A stretch of 64,000 bases of DNA, taken from Catenovulum sediminis. Its GTDB lineage: Bacteria > Pseudomonadota > Gammaproteobacteria > Enterobacterales > Alteromonadaceae. Positions 1 to 8,009 of this stretch are shown piece by piece (position 1 is the stretch's first letter; the number at the start of each line of letters is the position of its first letter). The stretch lies in assembly GCF_040270295.1 (NCBI RefSeq), contig NZ_JBELOE010000239.1; one strand, given 5' to 3'. Both the position numbers and the translations under genes were made by a program. The notes under the pieces were generated by a model. That model did no database searches. It was given only the letters and a program-made list of their open reading frames with translations, and had not been told where the DNA came from.

Positions 1-1
1 G

Positions 2-265
2 TCAAGCAAAGAGCCGAGTGCGCGATTACTCAAACAGCAAAGCCGTGATGAGCAAATCAAAGCTCTTTTTGTCCAGAGCAAAGAACGCTCGGGCGCTCGA
101 CGTATTCAAGTCGACCTCGCGGAAGATGGGAATTACGCAGATTTAAAAACGATTATGAACAGCATGAGTAGACAAAATTTAGTGGCAAAAGCAGCACGTA
201 AATTCAAGACAACCACTGACAGCGATCACCAGCTTCCTGTAGCGCCAAACCTGTTGGAGCAGAAC
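2..265 (+). pseudogene. IS3-family transposase orfB, N-terminal fragment
   Basis: An open frame runs in from the left edge and reads as the helix-turn-helix (HTH_21) part of an IS3-family OrfB: a basic stretch with SKERSGARRIQ, then KAARKFKTTTDS and PVAPNLLEQN. In intact family members this last motif is followed by FNPTAANQVWAGD. Here the coding match stops exactly after the Asn codon ending at 265, and an IS-end-like sequence starts at 266. The DDE catalytic half is absent from this strand but is present, inverted, in the next 540 bases. This piece cannot encode an active transposase. It is partial at the window edge, so the orfA portion cannot be judged. Confidence 0.8.
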
Positions 266-291
266 TGTACTGGTCAAGCAATATCGGACAC
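266..291 (+). repeat. IS3-type terminal repeat, copy 1
   Basis: A 26-base segment starting TGTACTGGTC and ending CGGACAC looks like an IS3-group end, which in IS3 itself begins TGATCC and carries GGACAC further in. It points inward to the right and overlaps the stop region of the minus-strand OrfB fragment, which is where a right inverted repeat normally sits. A related copy (19 of 26 bases identical) lies at 814-839 in the same direct orientation. Confidence 0.55.
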
Positions 292-809
292 ATTTTGTTT
301 AGAATTTTCAAACTCAATTGGTGACAAGTCACCGTTAGCTGAATGCAGCCTTTCTAAGTTGTAATATTTAATGTAAACAGTAACATCCAGCTTTATAAAC
401 GCCCTTGTCGGTTGGTTGATCTTTAATATCCAATCATGCTTCAAACTACCGAAGAATCGCTCAACCACTGCATTATCCCAACACGCACCCACATCTCCCA
501 TGCTGGCCCGCATCCCATAGCGCCCCAACAATTTTTGATAGTCTTTGCTCGTGTATTGCGAGCCTCTATCACTATGAAAAATCCCCCCTTTGGGTGGTTG
601 ACGTAAGTTATGCGCTTTCTTCAAGGCTTTAGACACTAGATCAACGGTCATACGTTTGTCTATGTGCCAGCCGACAATTCGTCGTGAATATAAGTCCATA
701 ACGACAGCTAAATACATCCAGCCTTCATCGGTTTTTAAATAGCTCACATCTCCAGCCCACACCTGGTTCGCAGCTGTTGGATTGAAATTCATGTTCAAAA
801 GGTTATCAG
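274..809 (-). pseudogene. IS3-family transposase orfB, DDE-domain fragment
   Basis: This is the catalytic (rve integrase) half of an IS3-family OrfB. It reads NLLNMNFNPTAANQVWAGD at the start and holds all three acidic residues: Asp in WAGDVSY, Asp in HSDRGSQYTS and Glu in VVERFFGSLKHD, followed by the usual YNLERLHS and LSPIEFENS tail. It lacks the N-terminal helix-turn-helix region. It lies on the opposite strand to the N-terminal fragment at 2-265 and overlaps it by about seven homologous codons (V-A-x-N-L-L), so the two are inverted pieces of related copies rather than one interrupted gene. A TTG at 798 could start translation, but a functional protein is unlikely. Confidence 0.8.
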
Positions 810-813
810 CGAC

Positions 814-839
814 TGTTCTGGTCTAATGGTAACGGACAC
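814..839 (+). repeat. IS3-type terminal repeat, copy 2
   Basis: A 26-base segment beginning TGTTCTGGTC and ending CGGACAC matches the end at 266-291 in 19 of 26 positions and has the same orientation. It begins about four bases beyond the last codon recognisable as transposase on the minus strand. No transposase sequence follows on its right, so it looks like a severed element end. Confidence 0.5.
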
Positions 840-967
840 CTAAAGGGTAAGTTAGCGCAATAATATCCGCCAATTAAAAATAGCATAATAGTAAGACTTT
901 TATTTTCCCTATTTGCGATCATTTTGCGTTAAAATAGCTGCAATTGGATCAATCAAAAGAGAGATTT

Positions 968-2044
968 ATGGCGATTAATCAGGAACAAAAAACACAACCT
1001 TCAATAACGCGTGCTCAATTTGGCGTCACCACAAGTGGTGAAGAAATTAGCAGTTATACGCTTAAAAACAATAAAGGTACTGAAGCCGTTGTTATCAATT
1101 TCGGCGCAATACTACAAAGCTTAAAAACCGCTGATAAATCAGGGCAGCTTGCAGATATCGTACTAGGTTACGACTCGCTTGCTGAATACCAGAAAAATCC
1201 ACATTATTTAGGTGCAACTATTGGTCGCTTTGGTAATCGTATCGCCAATGGTCGTTGCGCGATAGATGGTAAAGAATATACATTTGCAGTAAATAATGGA
1301 CCGAATCACCTTCATGGTGGTTTAGAAGGTTTTGATAAAAAAGTATGGTCTGCAGAAGGTGTTTTAAATGAAAGCAGTGCAGGCGTTATTTTAAAACTCA
1401 CCAGCCCAGATGGTGATCAGGGTTATCCAGGTACGCTTGACGTAACGGTAGAATATAAACTCACAAACGACGATGAGTTAATCATTTCTTACCATGCAAC
1501 AACTGATAAAACGACCATCATTAACTTAACAAACCATAGTTATTTTAATCTAAAAGGTGAGGGCGATATTTTAGCGCACCAGTTGTACATACCATCCACT
1601 CAAATGACACCTGTTAATTCAGCACAAATTCCAACAGGTGAAATTTGCAGTGTATTAGATACACCTTTTGATTTTACCAATGCAAAAGAAATTGGCCGTG
1701 ATATTGACGCAGATAACGAGCAAATTCATTACGGCTCTGGTTACGATCATAATTATGTCTTAAATAAAAGTGCAGATGAGCTGACATTGGCCGCTGAAGC
1801 TTACGAACCGTCAAGCGGAAGAGTATTAACCATATCAACCACAGAACCGGGTTTTCAACTTTATACCGGTAATTTTCTCGATGGGTTTGAAGCCAAAAAC
1901 AGAATTGCAGGAAAAAATGCGGCGTTTTGCATCGAGCCACAACATGTACCTGACGCACCCAACCAAAGTGTTTTTAAATCGACTGAGTTAAAACCAGGTG
2001 ACCTTTATCGTAGTGAGATGCGATTAAAGTTTTCTGTAAAATAA
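968..2044 (+). CDS. galM: Aldose 1-epimerase (mutarotase)
   Basis: Interconverts the alpha and beta anomers of galactose, glucose and related aldoses, feeding the Leloir pathway. The 358-residue protein has the usual galactose mutarotase length and motifs: GRFGNRIANG near the N-terminus, NNGPNHLHGG, the catalytic His region TNHSYFNLKG, and the C-terminal FCIEPQHVPDAPN with the catalytic Glu. An in-frame TTG lies at 944, but the ATG at 968 is preceded by AAGAGAG and is preferred. There is no signal peptide, so it is cytoplasmic. It stands alone between IS debris and a convergent gene. It may process sugars released by the galactosidase-type GH2 enzymes further right, although it is not in their operon. 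Confidence 0.93.
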   Translation: MAINQEQKTQPSITRAQFGVTTSGEEISSYTLKNNKGTEAVVINFGAILQSLKTADKSGQLADIVLGYDSLAEYQKNPHYLGATIGRFGNRIANGRCAIDGKEYTFAVNNGPNHLHGGLEGFDKKVWSAEGVLNESSAGVILKLTSPDGDQGYPGTLDVTVEYKLTNDDELIISYHATTDKTTIINLTNHSYFNLKGEGDILAHQLYIPSTQMTPVNSAQIPTGEICSVLDTPFDFTNAKEIGRDIDADNEQIHYGSGYDHNYVLNKSADELTLAAEAYEPSSGRVLTISTTEPGFQLYTGNFLDGFEAKNRIAGKNAAFCIEPQHVPDAPNQSVFKSTELKPGDLYRSEMRLKFSVK

Positions 2045-2051
2045 AATTAGA

Positions 2052-2087
2052 TTATTCGGGCGGCTGTTTACAAGCCTGCCCGAATAA
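2052..2087. terminator. Bidirectional terminator between galM and the Dabb gene
   Basis: Ten-base arms TTATTCGGGC and GCCCGAATAA enclose a short loop between two convergent genes. The A/T-rich outer ends give a U-rich transcript in either direction. Confidence 0.7.
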
Positions 2088-2098
2088 CTGAGTTTAAC

Positions 2099-2408
2099 TT
2101 ATACCAAGTCATTTTGAGCATCGTATACCGTTACTTTTTGCCAAAATGCCGAACAATCTTTGATAAATTTCAAATGCTCCGGGGCATCCTGATATACGTC
2201 ATGTGCTTTTAAATCATCAAAAGCGACCGTTAACTTATAATCAAAACTTGAGTCGACAACATCTCGTTGCAGCGAGTTAGCGGGTTTACCAATAAATCTA
2301 AATTTAACACTCGGATGGGCAGAAATCGTATCCAGCCCATCTTCAAACTGTCTAATTTGCTCAGCGGTTAAATTATCTTTTAACCAAAACTACAGTATGC
2401 AAAAACAT
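2099..2408 (-). pseudogene. Dabb-family (stress-responsive A/B barrel) protein, frameshifted
   Basis: Read on the minus strand, an ATG at 2408 behind a GGGGCG ribosome site gives MFLHTV. The frame then breaks near 2390. One frame over, it resumes as FWLKDNLTAEQIRQFEDGL and continues uninterrupted through HPSVKFRFIGKP, DYKLTVAFDDLKAHDVYQ and HLKFIKDCSAFW to a stop at 2099. This is the layout of the roughly 100-residue Dabb family of dimeric alpha/beta-barrel proteins, whose members usually begin MFLHTVYFWLK. A single extra base or a two-base loss explains the break. The rest of the frame is open over about 95 codons, so the mutation is either recent or a sequencing error. The cellular role of Dabb proteins is mostly unknown. 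Confidence 0.75.
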
Positions 2409-2439
2409 AACAGCGCCCCTTTATCGATTTGAGTTGTTT

Positions 2440-3390
2440 TTATTGAACACGTTTTTCTATTGCATCAAACAATCTCGCACTGATATTAATGTCAAAAGCG
2501 GCTTCTATTTCTCGAATACAGGTCGGGCTGGTGACGTTAATCTCGGTTAATTTGTCGCCGATCACATCTAGTCCAACAAAAATTAAACCTTTTTCTTTTA
2601 CAATGGGCCCAATCGCTTTTGCTATTTTCCAGTCTGAATCTGAAAGTGGTCTCGCTACGCCTTTTCCGCCTGCAGCTAAGTTACCACGGGTTTCACCTTG
2701 AGCCGGAATACGCGCCAAACAGTACTCTATCGGTTCACCATCCACGAGTAAGATACGTTTATCACCGTCTTTGATTGCGGGTAAATATTCTTGAGCCATC
2801 GCGAATCGGCTACCATGCTCCGTTAGGGTTTCTATAATGACTCCGACGTTAGAATCATCTTCTTTTAATCTAAAAATAGATGCGCCGCCCATGCCATCTA
2901 GTGGTTTTAAAATGACATCTTTATGGGATTTATGAAATGCTTTTAGCCTGTCTTTACTTCTGGTTACTAACGTGTCGGGCGTGAATTCGTTAAACCACGC
3001 TGTATATAATTTTTCGTTCGCATCACGTAGGCTTTGTGGTTTATTTACGATTAAACAACCTTCACTTTCAGCCCGTTCCAGTAAATAAGTTGCGTAAATA
3101 TACTCAGTATCAAATGGCGGATCTTTGCGCATTAATATCGCATCTAATTCTGATAACGCGATATCGTTAGATGATTCTGATAACTCAAACCACTTATCAG
3201 GATTTTGCATAACGTTTAATAAGCGCGTTTTTGCAAAACTGCGGCCCTGGTGTAAATACAAGTCTTGCATTTCCATATAGTGAATTTCATATCCACGGGC
3301 TTGTGCTTCAAGCAACATTGCAAAACTCGAATCTTTCTTAATATTAATTTTTTCGATGGGATCCATCACAATACCGATTTTAAGGGCCAT
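2440..3390 (-). CDS. gshB: Glutathione synthetase
   Basis: ATP-dependent ligation of gamma-glutamylcysteine and glycine, the last step of glutathione synthesis, in the cytosol. The 316 residues equal the E. coli enzyme in length. The N-terminal MALKIGIVMDPIEKI, the segment DPPFDTEYIYATYLLE, the ATP-grasp signature KPLDGMGGASIFR and the C-terminal EINVTSPTCIREIE are all characteristic. The start is the ATG at 3390 with a purine-rich leader. It is probably a single-gene transcript, since the genes on either side are separated from it by the terminator region or face away. Confidence 0.95.
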   Translation of the reverse strand: MALKIGIVMDPIEKINIKKDSSFAMLLEAQARGYEIHYMEMQDLYLHQGRSFAKTRLLNVMQNPDKWFELSESSNDIALSELDAILMRKDPPFDTEYIYATYLLERAESEGCLIVNKPQSLRDANEKLYTAWFNEFTPDTLVTRSKDRLKAFHKSHKDVILKPLDGMGGASIFRLKEDDSNVGVIIETLTEHGSRFAMAQEYLPAIKDGDKRILLVDGEPIEYCLARIPAQGETRGNLAAGGKGVARPLSDSDWKIAKAIGPIVKEKGLIFVGLDVIGDKLTEINVTSPTCIREIEAAFDINISARLFDAIEKRVQ

Positions 3391-3577
3391 GATATTCTCG
3401 TTTTAATTAGGTTATTTTGAACTGTTTTAAACTGGTGTCATATTTAAGCAATTCAAGGTCTATAAATATTAAACAACACTATTAATTGCCAATCTTTTTA
3501 TGGCAGACTAGCTTAAAGCTAAAAACTGCGTCCCTGACTGACACAAATACTCTAATAATTAAAAGATACAGCGAACT

Positions 3578-4711
3578 ATGAAGCAAAAATCTTTAGATTT
3601 GCATGAATCTGCAACAACGCAATCAAATACGTCTGCGCAAAAGCCAAATAACCTGCTAAGTCGACGGTTAAATTTGATTGATTTATCGCTGATAACTGTG
3701 TTGCTATTAACCCTATATTTAATTTTTAGCAGTGGTCAACAAAAAAGCAGCCATCTGAGTTACTTTGCGGCGAGTGATAAACTGTCTGAATTTGTTGTCG
3801 AGTATCAAACAAAAATCTCATTACAGCAACACGTCTTTACTATTGCACAACACACACAAGCGTTAGAAAAAACGAATGCTTTGCTGGCCGATACCTATGT
3901 TTCTGAATTAGCCAAAGCGAATTACCAAGCCCCCCAAGCTCGCATTAATGCACTTTTAGATGACAAATTTGCTTTAGATACGCTCGAAGCTCAGCGACTT
4001 GAGGTAAATCAATACATAAGTCAACAGTTGGCCAATGTATCGCTTGCAAAAGTGAGTTTTCATCAAGCAATAAAAAAAACGGTAGAACGTTTTCAATTGT
4101 ATAAAGCAGAAAATTCATTTGCAGAAATTACCGCTAATGCCAATCAAACGGACCTCTTTAACGCTTTAAATCAAAAACAAGGTGAAGAAAAATTTGAAGT
4201 ATTACAAAGTTCTGCGCAACAACTTTTACAGAATATAGAATCTATTTATTACGGCCAGAATTTAACGCAACTCACTGAGTTTATAAACAAGGCTAAATCA
4301 AGTCAGTCACTATTTTTAAAAAATAATGCAGACTTTGCCGATATGCCAACACGGTTAGCATTGAAGGGCTGGTATAAAAAACAACAGGAAATAGGGCTGT
4401 TTGATTTTACAACGGCTGAAAACAAAATGCGCCAGCAGATAAAAAATATGAGTAATACAGAGAGTGTTACAAAAGAAATTGCCGAGCTATTAACTGAAAT
4501 TGGTAAAATAGAAAAGCGCCTAAGCCTTCATATATTACAATCATTACTAAACGCAGGTGCTCCGTACTTTGTTTATTGGTCGATGTTGTTACTCCTTATT
4601 CTGTTGTTGGCATTGCGTTGTTTCAGTATAAATTTAAACTTTTCTCCAACTGAATTAAAAAATATTCAAGCGCAATTGAAATCACAGTTGAAAAATCTAA
4701 AAAATAGATAA
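3578..4711 (+). CDS. Unknown protein anchored by a membrane segment at each end
   Basis: I do not recognise this 377-residue protein. It has a short polar N-terminus, a hydrophobic segment at about residues 32-50 (LSLITVLLLTLYLIF), a long Gln/Lys/Glu-rich helical middle of roughly 250 residues that is probably periplasmic and coiled, and a second hydrophobic segment near residue 330 (YWSMLLLLILLLALRC) followed by a basic tail. This two-helix, large-loop shape resembles sensor or scaffold proteins, but no signalling domain is visible. The ATG at 3578 has only a weak ribosome site. The next gene begins 36 bases downstream on the same strand and may be co-transcribed. Confidence 0.7.
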   Translation: MKQKSLDLHESATTQSNTSAQKPNNLLSRRLNLIDLSLITVLLLTLYLIFSSGQQKSSHLSYFAASDKLSEFVVEYQTKISLQQHVFTIAQHTQALEKTNALLADTYVSELAKANYQAPQARINALLDDKFALDTLEAQRLEVNQYISQQLANVSLAKVSFHQAIKKTVERFQLYKAENSFAEITANANQTDLFNALNQKQGEEKFEVLQSSAQQLLQNIESIYYGQNLTQLTEFINKAKSSQSLFLKNNADFADMPTRLALKGWYKKQQEIGLFDFTTAENKMRQQIKNMSNTESVTKEIAELLTEIGKIEKRLSLHILQSLLNAGAPYFVYWSMLLLLILLLALRCFSINLNFSPTELKNIQAQLKSQLKNLKNR

Positions 4712-4747
4712 TGCTTAAAGCATAATTGACAATATAAGCGGGAAAGC

Positions 4748-5371
4748 ATGGAAAATACGATAGAACAGCTTAGTGCAGCCTATTTATCAGGCGAAGATAT
4801 AAATATCGCGAGTTCATTGTTGTATTTGGCATATCACGATGACCCTTTTTTTATGGATTGTTTTAAACACGAAGAAGAAGGTTACGAACAAAGACTCAGA
4901 GCTGCTATTCGGGAAGAGCTATCTATTTTTTGGGAACAAATGCAACCAATGATAGGGGTTTATGACGAAGACGATCACTTGCTCGCTGTTGCTTGTTTAA
5001 TTGAACCAGATAGCAATTTTAGCTCTAAACGGTTTTGGCATTGGCGGTTAAAAATGATGTTGACAGCCGGCTATTTATCAACAAAAAACTTAATCGACAA
5101 AGAAGAAAAGGTACGAGCTGCAATCCCTTACAGTTATTACCATTTATTGGCGTTCGTTGCTGTACATCCGAACCATCAACACCATGGCGTCGGCCGTTAT
5201 TTGATGGACGCTATTGACTCTATGGTCACGGATGATGAACAAACAGATGGCGTGGGCGTCTTGGTGACCGTACCTAAGTACGAGCGTTTTTTTGATCACG
5301 CCAACTACCATTTAATCAAAACAATTAAAGTTGGAAATGTTGACGCGAGTTTAATGTTTAAAGAAAAATAA
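4748..5371 (+). CDS. GNAT-family N-acetyltransferase
   Basis: A 207-residue protein with the acetyl-CoA binding signature of the GNAT fold in its C-terminal half: VAVHPNHQHHGVGRYLMDAI, where QHHGVG supplies the R/Q-x-x-G-x-G loop. The preceding strand is HLLAFVAV and the closing segment YERFFDHANYHLIKTI. The N-terminal 60 residues (YLAYHDDPFFMDCF) are typical of the larger GNAT subgroup. The acceptor substrate cannot be told from sequence. GGGAAAG precedes the ATG. It follows the unknown membrane protein and converges on queC, with two bases between their stop codons. Confidence 0.85.
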   Translation: MENTIEQLSAAYLSGEDINIASSLLYLAYHDDPFFMDCFKHEEEGYEQRLRAAIREELSIFWEQMQPMIGVYDEDDHLLAVACLIEPDSNFSSKRFWHWRLKMMLTAGYLSTKNLIDKEEKVRAAIPYSYYHLLAFVAVHPNHQHHGVGRYLMDAIDSMVTDDEQTDGVGVLVTVPKYERFFDHANYHLIKTIKVGNVDASLMFKEK

Positions 5372-5373
5372 CT

Positions 5374-6036
5374 TTATTCATAAGGTAACGGATCTGGTGT
5401 ATTGTTAAGTGAAAAAGCTTCTAGGCGCTCAGTACAGGCGCCGCATTTACCACAGGCTTTTTCTCTACCGTTATAACAGGTCCAAGTCTTACTGTAGTCT
5501 AAGCCCATTTTTAAACCATCCGTTAAAATTTCAGTTTTGCTGTGATGTAAATACGGCGTGACTATTTCAATCGGCTGATAATCAGCTATTGCACATACCG
5601 CTTTCATTTTTTCAACAAATTCAGGGCGACAATCTGGGTAAATGGCATGGTCACCAGCATGCGCACCATAAAATACTTTTGCCGCTTTTAACGATACCGC
5701 ATAGGCTGTGGCCATGGATAATAAAATCATATTGCGATTCGGCACAACCGTCGATTTCATATTATCTTCTTCGTAATGGCCTTCCGGGATTTCAATATTG
5801 TCGGTTAAAGAAGAGCCACCTAAAAGTTGATTGATCGCAGATATATCGATGACTTTATGTGGTATATCCAACTGCTGACAAACTGATTTTGCATACTCGA
5901 CTTCTTTCACATGTTTTTGCCCATAGTTGAAAGTCAATGCAAAAACTTCATACCCTTGTTTACGGGCAAGATTAAGCACGGTAAAAGAATCCATTCCACC
6001 AGAATAAATAACAACTGCTTTTTCTTTTTGTGACAT
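5374..6036 (-). CDS. queC: 7-cyano-7-deazaguanine synthase
   Basis: Converts 7-carboxy-7-deazaguanine to preQ0 with ATP and ammonia, a step in queuosine tRNA modification. The 220-residue protein carries the PP-loop SGGMDS at residues 12-17, FNYGQKH, VPNRNMILLS, and a zinc site formed by Cys187, Cys195, Cys198 and Cys201 (CYNGREKACGKCGACTER). It is transcribed divergently from queE, the preceding enzyme of the pathway, across a 70-base gap. That arrangement supports both assignments. Confidence 0.97.
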   Translation of the reverse strand: MSQKEKAVVIYSGGMDSFTVLNLARKQGYEVFALTFNYGQKHVKEVEYAKSVCQQLDIPHKVIDISAINQLLGGSSLTDNIEIPEGHYEEDNMKSTVVPNRNMILLSMATAYAVSLKAAKVFYGAHAGDHAIYPDCRPEFVEKMKAVCAIADYQPIEIVTPYLHHSKTEILTDGLKMGLDYSKTWTCYNGREKACGKCGACTERLEAFSLNNTPDPLPYE

Positions 6037-6106
6037 GCTTTCCTCGAGAATTAGCCTATAATGCGGCGTTAAGTGTACTTATTAGGTTAAAGGTTACAAG
6101 CCAAAT
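6037..6106. promoter_or_regulatory. Divergent promoter region for queC and queE
   Basis: A 70-base gap between divergent queuosine genes holds a perfect TATAAT at 6057-6062 on the plus strand, suitably placed for queE. I could not identify a well-spaced -35 box or a preQ1-type riboswitch in it. Confidence 0.45.
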
Positions 6107-6772
6107 ATGAATTATCCGGTAAACGAAATTTTCGAAACCATACAAGGTGAGGGCGCTAAAACCGGCGTACCATCAATATTTATCCGACTACAAGGCTGTC
6201 CAGTTGGATGTTCATGGTGTGATACAAAGCATACTTGGGAACTGAACGATAATGAAAAAGTAAGTGTAGAGAACATCATAAATATCTCGAACGCTTCATC
6301 TATGTGGGCCGAGCTTGACGAAATAAGTTTACTGGCAAGATTAAAGCACTACTCAGCTAAGCATGTGGTCATCACTGGCGGCGAGCCTTGTCTTTATGAC
6401 TTGCGTCCACTTACCGAAACGCTGAATAAAAACGGTTATACCAGTCAAATTGAAACAAGCGGTACTTTTGAAATTTTTACCGATAATTCCACTTATGTGA
6501 CTGTTTCTCCAAAGGTAGGGATGAAAGGCGGATTTAAAGTATTGCAAAGCGCGATTAATCGCGCCGATGAAATAAAACACCCGATAGCAACAGAACAACA
6601 TATTGAAGATTTAAAAGCGTTACTAAAATTAAGAAACAGTTTAGATGATGTATGCGTGTGTTTGCAGCCAATCAGTCAAAAACCAAGAGCGACTGAACTG
6701 GCGATTCATCATTGCATTAAAAATAACTGGCGATTATCTGTGCAAATGCATAAATATTTATCGATTGATTAA
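6107..6772 (+). CDS. queE: 7-carboxy-7-deazaguanine synthase (radical SAM)
   Basis: Radical-SAM ring-contraction enzyme turning 6-carboxytetrahydropterin into 7-carboxy-7-deazaguanine, the step before QueC. Of 221 residues, the cluster motif is C31-x3-C35-x2-C38 (GCPVGCSWC), as in the proteobacterial QueE variant. It is preceded by FETIQGEG and followed by the SAM-binding VVITGGEPCLYDL. Start ATG at 6107. It faces away from queC, sharing its promoter region. Confidence 0.97.
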   Translation: MNYPVNEIFETIQGEGAKTGVPSIFIRLQGCPVGCSWCDTKHTWELNDNEKVSVENIINISNASSMWAELDEISLLARLKHYSAKHVVITGGEPCLYDLRPLTETLNKNGYTSQIETSGTFEIFTDNSTYVTVSPKVGMKGGFKVLQSAINRADEIKHPIATEQHIEDLKALLKLRNSLDDVCVCLQPISQKPRATELAIHHCIKNNWRLSVQMHKYLSID

Positions 6773-6935
6773 AGCGACCTTTCTGTTTGTTTATTGGCCT
6801 TTAAAAGACTACAAATAGCAAGGCTGATTAAGCATAAGTTTTTGTATATGCTACGCTTAAAACGCAATATAAGTGTGCAACCATGCCCAAATCAAGAGCA
6901 CTAAATTAGGGATCTAATTCATTAATTTTAATAAA

Positions 6936-6994
6936 CATACAAAATATCGTATTTGGCGTAAATTTTGTATGCATTTTATCGAATTGTATACAAT
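6936..6994 (+). promoter_or_regulatory. Operator-like inverted repeats upstream of the PhzF-like gene
   Basis: Two repeats precede the PhzF-like gene. CATACAAAAT at 6936-6945 is mirrored by ATTTTGTATG at 6962-6971. ATTGTATACAAT at 6983-6994 is a perfect 12-base palindrome that ends at the base before the GGAG ribosome site. The TTGTAT/ATACAA arms resemble those recognised by GntR/FadR-type regulators, but no such regulator is encoded nearby. Confidence 0.5.
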
Positions 6995-7003
6995 GGAGTA
7001 TTC

Positions 7004-7909
7004 ATGGCTATTAAATTTTATACGGTTGACGTATTCACCAAAAAGCGTTTTGAAGGCGCGCAGATTGCCGTCGTACCGGATGCAACCGATTTAACAGAAC
7101 AACAAATGTTATCTATCGCTGAAGAATTTAACCTTTGGCGTACCGTTTTTATAACCCCAAGTGACAAAGCCAAAAAGAAAATACGCATTTTCAACGGCAA
7201 ACGAGAATTTGAATTTGGTGGTCATCCAACAATAGCCGCTATATATACCCTAGCTAAAACGGGGGAATTAGCTTTAAAGGAAGGTGAAAATCAATTCACG
7301 TTAGAAGAAGTAAACGGCAGTGTAGAATGCATGGTCAAGGTTGAAAATGGTGAGCCTGTTTTCAACCAGTTTACGACAAAGGCACAACCAGAATTTGATC
7401 GTTTTACGCCAAGTGCCGAAGAATTAGGCGAGATGCTGTCAATCGAAAGTTATCATTTTAACGTAAATGGTTTCACGCCTTTGCTGGTTGCCACTCATAT
7501 GCCATATTTAGTTGTACCGGTTGATAGTTTTGAATCACTCAAAGCGGCGCGATTTAACTATGATGCTTGGGCGCGATCAGCAGCACCTGCGACCTGCGCA
7601 AATGCAATTCTTTTGTTTAGTGGGAAAAGTGCATTTTCAACCTCAGATTTTCACTGTCGACTCGTTGGGCCTGTTTTTGGTATTCATGAAGATCCACCCA
7701 TTGGAGCTGCGATACCTGCTTTTTCTGGTTATTTAAATCAATTTCCGATTTACTCAGAGTTGCCAGCTAAATATGTTGCAGAGCGTGGGGCTCACCAAGG
7801 TCGCAGAAGTTATTTACATGTAGATCTGGTGAGTAATGTAGAAGGTGAGCTTACGGTCAAAATTGGTGGTAATGCAATATTATCTTCCGAAGGCCAGCTG
7901 TTTATTTAA
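7004..7909 (+). CDS. PhzF-family isomerase-like protein with altered active site
   Basis: PhzF-family proteins have a diaminopimelate-epimerase-like double barrel and isomerise or epimerise small acids. The ATG at 7004 has GGAG six bases ahead and is preferred over the one at 6965, giving 301 residues. Supporting motifs are FYTVDVF at the N-terminus, FGGHPTIAA, and EDPPIGAAIPAFSGYL in place of the usual EDPxTGSA. The family motif around the catalytic Glu is normally NLSET. Here residues 43-47 read NLWRT, so Arg46 stands where the Glu is expected, and the usual GNP near residue 18 reads GAQ. This is either a catalytically altered subfamily or a non-enzymatic member. It appears to be a single-gene unit behind strong palindromes. 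Confidence 0.85.
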   Translation: MAIKFYTVDVFTKKRFEGAQIAVVPDATDLTEQQMLSIAEEFNLWRTVFITPSDKAKKKIRIFNGKREFEFGGHPTIAAIYTLAKTGELALKEGENQFTLEEVNGSVECMVKVENGEPVFNQFTTKAQPEFDRFTPSAEELGEMLSIESYHFNVNGFTPLLVATHMPYLVVPVDSFESLKAARFNYDAWARSAAPATCANAILLFSGKSAFSTSDFHCRLVGPVFGIHEDPPIGAAIPAFSGYLNQFPIYSELPAKYVAERGAHQGRRSYLHVDLVSNVEGELTVKIGGNAILSSEGQLFI

Positions 7910-7941
7910 TATCATACTTAATATCGTATTTAATATCGTTA
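7906..7941. repeat. Three tandem 12-base repeats
   Basis: TTAATATCATAC, TTAATATCGTAT and TTAATATCGTTA follow each other directly across the stop codon of the PhzF-like gene. They probably arose by slippage; no function is evident. Confidence 0.6.
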
Positions 7942-7946
7942 GATTT

Positions 7947-7970
7947 ATCGGCTAGAAATTTCTAGCCGAT
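7947..7970. terminator. Hairpin between convergent PhzF-like and GH2 genes
   Basis: A 24-base perfect palindrome (arms ATCGGCTAGAAA and TTTCTAGCCGAT) lies between two convergent genes. It lacks a strong T-run on either side, so termination strength is uncertain. Confidence 0.55.
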
Positions 7971-7981
7971 TGTCTTAAACC

Positions 7982-8009
7982 TAATACTTAACACTTAATA
8001 CTTAACACT
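7982..8009. repeat. Two tandem 14-base repeats
   Basis: TAATACTTAACACT occurs twice in tandem and begins a third time, ending at the stop codon of the minus-strand GH2 gene. Confidence 0.6.

Noticed and set aside
155..364. 69-codon open frame starting at ATG 155
   Set aside because: It is a chance fusion of the IS3 OrfB N-terminal fragment with the reverse strand of the DDE fragment.
6037..6106. Possible preQ1 riboswitch before queC/queE
   Set aside because: The 70-base gap lacks the expected aptamer core and is too short to hold an aptamer for either strand plus promoters.
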